Assembly: GCA_028279505.1 (NCBI GenBank)
Contig: JANQNP010000049.1
Span: 1-56,807 of the forward strand
Source: Dehalococcoidia bacterium
Lineage (GTDB): Bacteria; Chloroflexota; Dehalococcoidia; UBA2979
Direction: 5' to 3'
Length of the DNA: 56,807 nt
Under the pieces are notes generated by a model. It worked only from the letters and a program-made list of their open reading frames with translations, made no database searches and had not been told where the DNA came from. The position numbers and the translations under genes were made by a program. Below are positions 16,997 through 24,324 of the stretch, piece after piece (the first letter of the stretch is position 1; each line of letters starts with the position of its first letter).

Positions 16997-17307
16997 CTGA
17001 TCCCGGACCAACTCGTCGGGCGGGCGATCTTGTTTTCCTGGCTCTGGACGAGGCCTTCTGTGCGGGCGAGGTAGCCGGTCCAGGCGGGGTCGGCGTCGCG
17101 GGCGGCTCGTTTCTGTTCCATGTCGGCGAGGCTGTCGAAGCCCCAGATGTGGACGACCTGGTTGAGGGCGCCGTGGATGGTCTGGAAGTAGGCGAGCGGG
17201 TCGCCGATGTGGCGGCGCTGGACGGGGAGGGCGTGCTCCTCGAAGAGTTGCAGGTACTCAGCCATTTTGCGGGGGACGATGTTGTAGGTGCGGATGTCGA
17301 CGATCAT
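16993..17307 (-). CDS. NIPSNAP-family protein
   Basis: 104 aa from ATG 17307 with GAGGAG nine bases upstream. MIVDIRTYNIVPRKMAEYLQLFEEHALPVQRRHIGDPLAYF and VVHIWGFDSLADMEQKRAARDADPAW are typical of the dimeric alpha/beta-barrel NIPSNAP family. Function unknown; often near catabolic genes. The same frame is open to 18129 but the upstream part is Arg/Pro-rich noise opposite the MBL gene. Confidence 0.88.
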   Translation of the reverse strand: MIVDIRTYNIVPRKMAEYLQLFEEHALPVQRRHIGDPLAYFQTIHGALNQVVHIWGFDSLADMEQKRAARDADPAWTGYLARTEGLVQSQENKIARPTSWSGIS

Positions 17308-17481
17308 CGGCGGCGCTCCTCTGGTCATGTGCGTGGCTGGCGGTTGAACTGGCGGCCGCCTCGCTGGGGTGGGGGTGCGGGGGTCACTATCCTCGCTGGT
17401 GCCTCGGGGCGTCCATGGGCCTCGGGAGGTTGGGCGTGCGCGGTGGGTGCCGGCCGGCGGGGCGCGGAGGGTGGAGCTCGG

Positions 17482-18153
17482 ATGGAAGTGGCGAACGAGC
17501 TGATGGTGCGCGGGATTGTGGTGGGGGTGTTCCAGGAGAACTGCTGGGTGATCGGGAGCCGGCAGACGGGGGAGGCGATCTGTATCGATCCGGGGGATCA
17601 GCCGGAGGAGATCCTGGCGCTGGCGAAGGATATGGGGGTGGCGATCAAGTACATCGCGAATTCGCACGCGCATATCGATCACATCCTCGGAGTTGCGGGC
17701 GTGGCTCGGGAGACGGGGGCGAAGTTCTTGCTGCACGAGTCGGATCTGACGCTGCTGCGGGAGGGGTTCGCGAGCTCGGCGGAGCGGTTCGGGTTCGATC
17801 CGAGTGATCCGCCGCCCGATCCTCAGGCGTTCGTGACGGAGGGCGACGTCGTGGAGGTGGCGGGGGTGCGGCTGCGGGCGATCGAGACGCCGGGGCATAC
17901 GCCGGGGTCGATGAGCTACTACGCGGATGAGGGGTTGCTGTTCAGCGGGGACACGCTGTTCCGCGGGTCGATCGGGCGGACGGATTTCCCGGGCGGGGAT
18001 TTCGATCAGGAGATGTCGAGTATCTGCGACAAGTTGCTGGCGTTGCCGGACGAGACGACGGTGTTGCCAGGGCACATGCAGGAGACGTCGATAGGCGCGG
18101 AACGAGCGGCGAATCCGTTTATCCAACAATGGATGGCTCAGCGAGCGCGGTAG
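17482..18153 (+). CDS. MBL-fold hydrolase (hydroxyacylglutathione hydrolase-like)
   Basis: 223 aa from ATG 17482 (GGAG five bases upstream). Metal motif SHAHIDH (61-67), then ETPGHTPGS and FSGDTLFRGSIGRTD and the late His in VLPGHM: a complete glyoxalase-II-like metallo-beta-lactamase fold with dinuclear metal site. The size fits YcbL/GloB-like thioesterases. The final 13 codons plus stop (NPFIQQWMAQRAR) are repeated twice downstream with mostly synonymous changes. Confidence 0.9.
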   Translation: MEVANELMVRGIVVGVFQENCWVIGSRQTGEAICIDPGDQPEEILALAKDMGVAIKYIANSHAHIDHILGVAGVARETGAKFLLHESDLTLLREGFASSAERFGFDPSDPPPDPQAFVTEGDVVEVAGVRLRAIETPGHTPGSMSYYADEGLLFSGDTLFRGSIGRTDFPGGDFDQEMSSICDKLLALPDETTVLPGHMQETSIGAERAANPFIQQWMAQRAR

Positions 18154-18323
18154 CGGGCCGCGGATGGCGGAGTTTGCATGGTTTCGCCGGCCTCTAACCC
18201 GTTCATCCAGCAGTGGATGGCGCAGCGAGCGCAGTAGCAGGCGACCTCGTTGCCGGGACTTGCGGGGGTTCTCGGGCGGCGAATCCGTTCATCCGACAGT
18301 GGATGGCACAGCGAGCCCAGTAG
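18112..18323 (+). repeat. Three copies of the MBL gene 3' end (42 bp each)
   Basis: Copies at 18112-18153 (real gene end), 18196-18237 and 18282-18323 encode NPFIQQWMAQRAR, NPFIQQWMAQRAQ and NPFIRQWMAQRAQ, each ending in TAG. Spacing is 84 and 86 bp. Most differences are third-position synonymous. The intervening 42-44 bp are unlike each other apart from a short GCGGCGAATCCG at copies 1 and 3. No integrase gene is present. Confidence 0.85.
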
Positions 18324-18371
18324 GGGTGTCGAGGCGCGCCTCGGTGGGCGCGTTCCGTCGGGGGGATCTGG

Positions 18372-18516
18372 GCGCGGGCTGCGCCCGCGACAGTTCTCCC
18401 TTCCCACCCACCCGCCTTTAGCTCGAAACGAAGGGGTCGCGGCGTGCTCGCTTCGGAGCGCCGTTGCGCTCCTTCGCGCACCTGCGGGGACGCGCGCCGC
18501 TCCCCCATTCGAGGGA
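18372..18516 (+). repeat. Dispersed structured repeat, copy A
   Basis: GCGCGGGC-type hairpin, CCCACCCACCCGCC, then CTCGAAACGAAGGGGTCGCG and CGCGCCGCTCCCCC near the end. The same blocks in the same order occur at 18629-18786 and 33277-33450. Confidence 0.6.
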
Positions 18517-18628
18517 CCTACGGTCCAGCCTGCTGCGTACTTGAGCCGGCTCGAGCCAGTGGCTCGCTTAGCTGGGGGTCATGTGGCTTCGTCGTGGCGT
18601 AGCACTCGGAGGAGGGCCGCGGAGGGGG

Positions 18629-18786
18629 GCTGCACGCCCGCGACTGTTCCGTTCCCGCCCGCCCTTCCGATGTCGAAGTGAAGGACTCGCCTCGTGGCTG
18701 CCTGCGCCGTCCGGTGGACGGCTTGGCTCCCTTCGGGACCGGCGCGAGGCTCGTCCGTTCGTCTCCACCTGATCAGCGTTTCGGAA
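18629..18786 (+). repeat. Dispersed structured repeat, copy B
   Basis: Shares CGCCCGCGACTGTTC, CCCGCCCGCCCT, GTCGAAGTGAAGG and, at the end, ACCTGATCAGCGTTTCGGAA with the copy at 33277-33450. It is more diverged inside. The segment 18517-18628 between copies A and B shows no gene. Confidence 0.55.
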
Positions 18787-18854
18787 GTCCGACGTGGGAG
18801 AACGCTGAACGGCAGCTCTCCGCTCGGATGCCGTCGAGCGGTGGCGCCGCCTGC

Positions 18855-18929
18855 TTATCCACAGGCTGCTGGTTGTGGACAAGGGAGCCGATCATTCGTC
18901 CAATCAGGTGAGTGATACGCTCGTCCACA
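18855..18929. promoter_or_regulatory. Cluster of DnaA-box-like 9-mers
   Basis: TTATCCACA (18855-18863, perfect), TTGTCCACA on the minus strand (18874-18882) and TCGTCCACA (18921-18929, one mismatch) lie within 75 bp in a spacer. GC skew does not change sign here, so this is not an obvious origin; a DnaA-titration or DnaA-regulated site is possible. Confidence 0.5.
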
Positions 18930-18947
18930 GTCCGGCGGGCGGGTTGA

Positions 18948-19823
18948 TTGTGCACGGGGACGACCGTGATCCGACGTGGCCGGAGCTGGCGCTCTCGACT
19001 TCCGATTCCTGGTGCGCGGCGCCGGTCGCGGTTGCGGCGTCGGCTGCGCCGTCATCTGCCGGATTGGGTGCCGTTGCCGAACTGGCGATGGCTGCCGTGG
19101 TACGAGGCGCCGAGGCCGAAGCGGCGGTACGCGCGGCGGCTGCTGGATGTGCTGGCGTACCTGGGGACGGGGTGGCTGTTGCTGCGGCCGTGGCTGCGCC
19201 GGCTGGGGGCGAACCAGGCGGAGCTGCGGCGGACGTACCCGGGCGACGATCTGTTCGGGCACGCGGAGGTGATCACGCGGGCGATCACGATCGAGGCGCG
19301 AGCGTCGGACATCTGGCCGTGGATCGTGCAGATGGGGTACGGGCGCGGCGGGTGGTATGCGATTGATCTGATCGACAACCTCGGGCGGTCGAGCGCGCGG
19401 CGGATTCTGCCGGAGTACCAGCGGCTGGAGGTTGGGGACGAGGTGCCGTCGAGCCCTCGGACGGCGTTCCGGGTGCATGACGTGGAGCCGGAGCGGTTCC
19501 TGGTGCTGACGTTCGACGGGAAGGCGGGGGCGGCGAGCTGGCTGTTCTGGCTGGAGCCGATCGATGACAACTCGACGCGGCTGGTGGAGCGGATCCGCGG
19601 GCACGCCTCGGCGAATCCGCTGATCCAGCTGACGCAGCTGCTGGGCGACGCGGGCGATGTGGTGATGATGCTGACGCACCTCCACAACCTGAAGCGGCGG
19701 GCCGAGCGGTCCGCGGAGGAACGAGTCGCTCGGGGGGTTGCGGCTGGTAGTTGGGCCTCGGAGGCGGGGCCGTCCGAGCGGTGGGTGTCCGAGGGCGACG
19801 CGTCTGAGGGCGAGGCGCGCTAG
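18948..19823 (+). CDS. SRPBCC-family protein with N-terminal hydrophobic segment
   Basis: About 291 aa in the open frame from TTG 18948; the first ~40 residues are Arg-rich and dubious, so the real start may be near 19050. WRWLPWYEAPRPKRR, a hydrophobic stretch RLLDVLAYLGTGWLLL, then ITRAITIEARASDIWPWIVQMGYGRGGWYAIDLIDNLG and FLVLTFDGKAGAASWLFWLEPIDDNSTRLVERIR give the SRPBCC lipid-binding fold. The C-terminal tail is low-complexity Ser/Glu/Gly. Ligand unknown. Confidence 0.75.
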   Translation: MCTGTTVIRRGRSWRSRLPIPGARRRSRLRRRLRRHLPDWVPLPNWRWLPWYEAPRPKRRYARRLLDVLAYLGTGWLLLRPWLRRLGANQAELRRTYPGDDLFGHAEVITRAITIEARASDIWPWIVQMGYGRGGWYAIDLIDNLGRSSARRILPEYQRLEVGDEVPSSPRTAFRVHDVEPERFLVLTFDGKAGAASWLFWLEPIDDNSTRLVERIRGHASANPLIQLTQLLGDAGDVVMMLTHLHNLKRRAERSAEERVARGVAAGSWASEAGPSERWVSEGDASEGEAR

Positions 19824-19880
19824 CTCGAAGGTTCGATGGCCGGGTGTTCGAACGCCGGCGTGCCCCGGCTGGGGATCCCC

Positions 19881-20175
19881 ATACCCGGAGACTCAGACTC
19901 GGAGTCCTCAGACCGGAGACTCCAGACCGGGTGCTCAGGCCCGGGTGCTCAGGACGGCCTGACCGAACCGGGAGCGCCTGGACCGGAGCGGCCAGACTCG
20001 GAGCGGCCTGACCCGGAGTGACCCTGACCAAAACGGCCCAGACCAGAGCGGCCCTGACCGTAGTGCCCTGACGGGGGTGTCCGGACCGGGGTGCTCTGAC
20101 CGTAGTGCCCGGACCGGGGTGCTCTGACCGTAGTGCCCGGACCGGGGTGTTCTGACCGGGGTGCCCTGACCGGCC
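19881..20175. repeat. 14-bp degenerate minisatellite, about 20 units
   Basis: Consensus approximately CNGACCGGRGTGCT; cleanest around 20040-20170 where CTGACCGTAGTGCC alternates with CGGACCGGGGTGCT. It fills the spacer between the convergent SRPBCC and transporter genes. The unit length is not a multiple of three and the array is not part of either coding frame. Confidence 0.85.
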
Positions 20176-20191
20176 TGGCCGATGACCGCGT

Positions 20192-21673
20192 CTAGCTCGG
20201 TGGGGGTGGGGTGGGGGTGCGGGCCTCGGAGGGTGGGGGGTCGTCGAGGGTGTAGCGGCGGAAGGCGAGGTAGCCGAGGAGGACGAGGGCGCCGGCGACG
20301 GGGCCGACGAGGCGGATGCCGAGGGGGTTGGCCTCGGAGTCACCGGCGAGGAGGACGAGGGCGAAGAGCAAGGGGGAGACGGCGGTGGCGAGTTTCTCGA
20401 GGAGGTTCTGGGTGCCGTAGAACATGGCCTCGCGGCGGGTGGCGGTCCTCGATTGGTCATAGTCGACGATGTCGGCGGTGATGATGTTGGGGAAGAGGAA
20501 GACGCCGGCAGTGGGGAGGCCGGCGAGGAAGATGCCGATGACGGCCTGCGGGAGTTTGGGAATGCCGGGGATGAAGCCGGCGAGGAAGAGCGAGGAGAAG
20601 GCGACGGTGGCGCCGATCATGGCTACTCGGTAGGCGTTGGCCTTGCCGAGGCGGCGGGCGCGGCGGGCGAACCAGGGGACGGCGGCGAGCATGCCGGCGA
20701 TGACGACGGCGGTGAGGAGGAAGGTGAAGATGCCTTCGTCCTCGGCGCCGGTGAAGCCGAGGAACGAGGAGCCGACGAGGACGGCGTCGACGTAGAAGGG
20801 GAGCAGGGCGGTCAGCATCTGGAGGCCGACCTGGAAGAGCACGAAGCTGGGGAGGAAGGCGAGGAAGGGGCGGTTGGAGAGGGTCTGACGGACGGCGACG
20901 CGGAAGCCGGGGGTGGAGGGGCGGTCGTCCGTGCGGGCATAGCGCCAGGTTCCGAAGAGGGCGAGGTAGCGGGCGCCGAGGGCGATGGCGGCGATGACGA
21001 TGGCCATGACCTGGAAGCCGAAGAGGGCCTGGAGCAGGGAGCTGAGCGAGAGGCCGATGGCGGCGCCGGTGACGCCGAAGACGACTTGCCAGGTGGCGAC
21101 GGAGACGCGGTCCTCGTTGCGGCGGGCGATGTGGGGGAGGAGCGCTTCCATCGGTGCGCCGGCGAGGTTGGAGAGCAGGAAGTGGATTTCGGCGACGAGG
21201 AAGAGGTAGATGAGGTTGGCGCCGGCGGATCCGGCGGCGGGCGGGGTGAAGAGCAGGACGAAGCTGAGCACCCACCAGGGGGTGCCGAGCAGGACGAAGG
21301 GGATGCGGCGCCCCCAGCGTGAGCGGGTGCGGTCAGACCAGTAGCCGATCAGGGGGTCGTCGAAGGCCTCGACGAGGCGGGCGGCGGTGAGGACGAGGCC
21401 GAAGGCGACGCGGGCGTCGATCGGGCCGATGTCAGGGACACGCGCGGAGATGTCGGCGTCGTCCGGCGGGACGTAGAAGTAGATCAGCCAGAGGCCGAAG
21501 GCCTGCGAGAGCGCGTTGCTGGCGGCGCTGCCCGAGGCGTAGAGCAGGCGGATGCGGCGCGGGAGGCGCGGCGCGCCGCCATCTTCCTCGGGGCCGTCTG
21601 GTGGGCCGCCGCCTCGTGGGCCGCCGTCCGGTGGGGGGCCGTCAGGCGGGTAGTTGTCCGGGGTGGCGGTCAC
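20192..21673 (-). CDS. GPH-type (MelB-like) MFS transporter, paralogue 1
   Basis: 493 aa, 11-12 membrane helices. LLYASGSAASNALSQAFGLWLIYFY, DDPLIGYWSDRTRSRWGRRIPFVLLGTPWW and AMFYGTQNLLEKLATAVSPLLFALV are signatures of the glycoside-pentoside-hexuronide:cation symporter family (MFS_2). Start GTG 21673 overlaps the end of the upstream LPG-synthase-like gene by four bases, so the two are coupled. Closely similar to the transporter at 22851-24311, so a local duplication. Substrate unknown. Confidence 0.88.
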   Translation of the reverse strand: MTATPDNYPPDGPPPDGGPRGGGPPDGPEEDGGAPRLPRRIRLLYASGSAASNALSQAFGLWLIYFYVPPDDADISARVPDIGPIDARVAFGLVLTAARLVEAFDDPLIGYWSDRTRSRWGRRIPFVLLGTPWWVLSFVLLFTPPAAGSAGANLIYLFLVAEIHFLLSNLAGAPMEALLPHIARRNEDRVSVATWQVVFGVTGAAIGLSLSSLLQALFGFQVMAIVIAAIALGARYLALFGTWRYARTDDRPSTPGFRVAVRQTLSNRPFLAFLPSFVLFQVGLQMLTALLPFYVDAVLVGSSFLGFTGAEDEGIFTFLLTAVVIAGMLAAVPWFARRARRLGKANAYRVAMIGATVAFSSLFLAGFIPGIPKLPQAVIGIFLAGLPTAGVFLFPNIITADIVDYDQSRTATRREAMFYGTQNLLEKLATAVSPLLFALVLLAGDSEANPLGIRLVGPVAGALVLLGYLAFRRYTLDDPPPSEARTPTPPPPS

Positions 21674-22749
21674 GGTGACGCCGCTGGGTCGGGAGGTGGA
21701 TCGGGGGGCCTCGGTGGGTCGGTGGGCCTCGAGCGGCCGGGGATCAGCTCGGCGGGGCGGAGGCCGAGGGCGGCCATGGCGGCGAAGCCGGTGATGGCGA
21801 TCCAGAGCTGCAGCAAGAGGTGGGATCCGATCGCGAAGCCGCTGGCGTCGGCGAGCCCGGCGCCGAGCAGCACCATGGCCTCGGCGACGACGACTTCATA
21901 GGGACCGAAGTCCCACGGGGTGACGGGGATGGACACGATCAGGTTGGCGGCGATGGTGATGACGATGGCCTCGGCGGGGGTGAGGGAGAGGCCGAAGGCG
22001 CGGGCGAGGAACCAGTAGACGCCGACCTCGACGGTCCATGCGCCGACGGAGATGGCGATGGCGACCGCGCCGCTGCGGGGCCGGCGGAGGACGTCGGTGC
22101 CGAGGATGAACGGCGGGATGGCGGCGGCGATGCGGTCGCGCCAGCGGGCGGGAAGCCAGCGGACGGGGGGACGCCTCGAGTAGTCGGCGTGCACGTCCTG
22201 GTGGGCGAGCACGATCGTGGCGATGAAGGCGGCGAGCGCGAGCGCGCCGGCGACGAGGAAGATCGGGCGCCAGACGGGCGGGAGCTCGAGGAACGGGAGC
22301 GCGGCGAGGAAGAGGATGGCGAAGGCGATGCCGTCGAGGACGGATTCGACAACGAAGACGCTGCTGGCGAGCTCGGGCCGGGGGATGCCGAAGCGACGGT
22401 TGGGGAGCTCGACGCGCAGGAGGTCGCCAGCGCGGAGGGGGACGACGGCGTTGGCGAGGTTGGAGAGCAGGAAGATGCCGGTGAGCGGGGTCAGCGGGGC
22501 GCGATCGCGGTCGACGAGGAAGGTGCGCCAGCGGTAGGCGGCGACGACCTTCGAGATGGTGAAGGCGACGAGGCCGGGGAGGACGAAGCGGAGGTCGATG
22601 CTGGCGAGGCGGTCGACGGCACCTCGGAGGTCGAGGCGCCAGGCCATGAGGGCGAGGAAGAGGAGCAGCAGGAGGAGACGCGGCGCGTAGCGGCGCAGCC
22701 GCGATGCGCCCGAGGTGCGGTCCGGCGGCTGGGTGCTGACGTTTGCCAC
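21670..22749 (-). CDS. Lysylphosphatidylglycerol-synthase-like membrane protein (UPF0104)
   Basis: 359 aa with about eight helices. YRWRTFLVDRDRAPLTPLTGIFLLSNLANAVVPLRAGDLLRVEL, then ESVLDGIAFAILF and VTPWDFGPYEVVVAEAMVLLGAG, match the flippase-like domain of the LPG synthase TM family. No cytoplasmic synthase domain is attached, so it is probably a lipid or lipid-linked sugar translocator rather than a synthase. Stop/start overlap with paralogue 1 of the transporter. Confidence 0.85.
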   Translation of the reverse strand: MANVSTQPPDRTSGASRLRRYAPRLLLLLLFLALMAWRLDLRGAVDRLASIDLRFVLPGLVAFTISKVVAAYRWRTFLVDRDRAPLTPLTGIFLLSNLANAVVPLRAGDLLRVELPNRRFGIPRPELASSVFVVESVLDGIAFAILFLAALPFLELPPVWRPIFLVAGALALAAFIATIVLAHQDVHADYSRRPPVRWLPARWRDRIAAAIPPFILGTDVLRRPRSGAVAIAISVGAWTVEVGVYWFLARAFGLSLTPAEAIVITIAANLIVSIPVTPWDFGPYEVVVAEAMVLLGAGLADASGFAIGSHLLLQLWIAITGFAAMAALGLRPAELIPGRSRPTDPPRPPDPPPDPAASP

Positions 22750-22850
22750 GGGACGAGCCTAGAGGCAGGCACGGACCGGCTGAATGGACGATCGGCGGGT
22801 CGGATGGGGCCGTTCAGTAACGCCGTTGGGGGCGTTCAGCGGCCGGGGGC

Positions 22851-24311
22851 TCACTCGCCGGACATTCGATTGCCGGACGTTGAATCGCCGGACGGGGGTC
22901 GGGCAGGCGGGTCGGTGGCCTGCCCCTCGATAGCGGGGCCCCCGGTCGCGGGGACGTCGGCGGCGAGGGCGTAGGCGCGGAAGGCGAGGTAGCCGAGGAG
23001 GACGAGGGCGCCGGCGACGGGGCCGACGAGGCGGATGCCGAGGGGATCCTCGGCGGTGTCGCCGGCGAGGAGGACGAGGGCGAAGAGGAGCGGGGCGACG
23101 GCGGTGGCGATCTTCTCGAGGAGGTTCTGGGTGCCGTAGAACATCGCCTCGCGGCGGGTGTCTGTCCTCGATTGGTCGTGGTCGACGATGTCGGCGGTGA
23201 TGATGCCGGGGAAGAGGAAGACGCCTGCGGTGGGGAGGCCGGCGATGAGGAGCGCCGCGAGGGCCTGGGGGAGTCTGGGGATGCCGGGGAGGAAGCCGGC
23301 GAAGGCGAGCGCGGTGAAGGCGGCAGCGGCGCCGAGCATGGCGGTGCGGTAGGCGGCGGCCTTGCCGAGACGACGGGCGCGGCGGGCGAACCAGGGGACG
23401 GCGACCAGCATGCCGCCGAGCACGGCGACGGTGAGGGCGAAGGTGAAGAGGCCGGCGTCGTCGTTGCCACTCAGGCCGGCGAACGTGACGTCGCCGAGGA
23501 CGGCGTCGACGTAGAAGGGGAGCAGGGCGGTGAGCATCTGCAGGCCGACCTGGAAGAGCACGAAGCTGGGGATGAACGCGAGGAAGGGACGGTTGGAGAG
23601 CGTCTGGACGACGGCGTCGCGGAGGCCGGGGGTGGAGGGAGTGCGATCGGTCCTCGCGTAGGTCCAGACGCCGGCGAGGGCGACGTAGCGGGAGGTGAGG
23701 GCGATCAGGGCGATGGTGAGCGCCATGCCCTGGAAGCCGAGGAGGACCTGGAGCAGGGAGCTAAGGGAGAGGCCGATGGCGGCGCCGGTGACGCCGAAGA
23801 GGACCTGCCAGGTGGCGAGGGAGACGCGGTCCTCGTGGTGTCGAGCGATGTGGGGGAGGAGCGCTTCCATCGGAGCGCCGGAGAGGTTGGAACAGAGGAA
23901 GAAGAGCTCGACGACGAGGAAGAGGTAGATCAGGTTCGCGAGGTCGGCGTCCCCGGCGGGCGGGTTGAAGAGCAGGAAGAAGGCCAGCGCCCACCAGGGG
24001 GTGGCGAGCACGACGAAGGGGATGCGGCGGCCCCAACGCGAGCGGGTGCGGTCGGTCCAGTAGCCGATCAGCGGGTCGTCGACGGCCTCGATGAGTCGAC
24101 CGGCCGTGAGCATGAGGCCGAGCGCGACGCGTGCGTCGAGCGGGCCGACGTCGGGGATGCGGGTGGCGACGTCGGCGTCGGCGGGCGGGGCGTAGAAGTA
24201 GATCAGCCAGAGGCCGAAGGACTGGGAGATCGCGCTGCCCGCGATCCCGCCGGAGGCGTAGAAGAGCTGGATTCGTCGTGGCAGGCGTTCGGCGAGCCCA
24301 GCCGTGCTCAC
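22851..24311 (-). CDS. GPH-type (MelB-like) MFS transporter, paralogue 2
   Basis: 486 aa from GTG 24311, 13 bp after the acyl-CoA ligase stop; the frame continues upstream but only as Ser/Pro/Arg noise. Same signatures as paralogue 1 (DDPLIGYWTDRTRSRWGRRIPFV, SGAPMEALLPHIARHHEDRVSLATWQVLFGVTGAAIGLSLSSL, AMFYGTQNLLEKIATAVAPLLFALV) and near-identical order throughout. The C-terminal tail contains short repeated SGxS units, from a small tandem repeat in the DNA (22850-22895). Confidence 0.88.
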   Translation of the reverse strand: MSTAGLAERLPRRIQLFYASGGIAGSAISQSFGLWLIYFYAPPADADVATRIPDVGPLDARVALGLMLTAGRLIEAVDDPLIGYWTDRTRSRWGRRIPFVVLATPWWALAFFLLFNPPAGDADLANLIYLFLVVELFFLCSNLSGAPMEALLPHIARHHEDRVSLATWQVLFGVTGAAIGLSLSSLLQVLLGFQGMALTIALIALTSRYVALAGVWTYARTDRTPSTPGLRDAVVQTLSNRPFLAFIPSFVLFQVGLQMLTALLPFYVDAVLGDVTFAGLSGNDDAGLFTFALTVAVLGGMLVAVPWFARRARRLGKAAAYRTAMLGAAAAFTALAFAGFLPGIPRLPQALAALLIAGLPTAGVFLFPGIITADIVDHDQSRTDTRREAMFYGTQNLLEKIATAVAPLLFALVLLAGDTAEDPLGIRLVGPVAGALVLLGYLAFRAYALAADVPATGGPAIEGQATDPPARPPSGDSTSGNRMSGE

Positions 24312-24324
24312 GACCGTTGCCGTC

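Noticed and set aside
17308..18129. N-terminal extension of the NIPSNAP frame
   Set aside because: Arg/Pro/His noise opposite the MBL gene; the internal ATG 17307 has a good ribosome site and starts the domain exactly.
18112..18323. CRISPR-like array
   Set aside because: Repeats are diverged, encode a protein tail with stops, number only three, and no cas genes are present.
18855..18929. Replication origin
   Set aside because: No dnaA/dnaN/rpmH neighbours, no AT-rich unwinding element and no change in strand skew.
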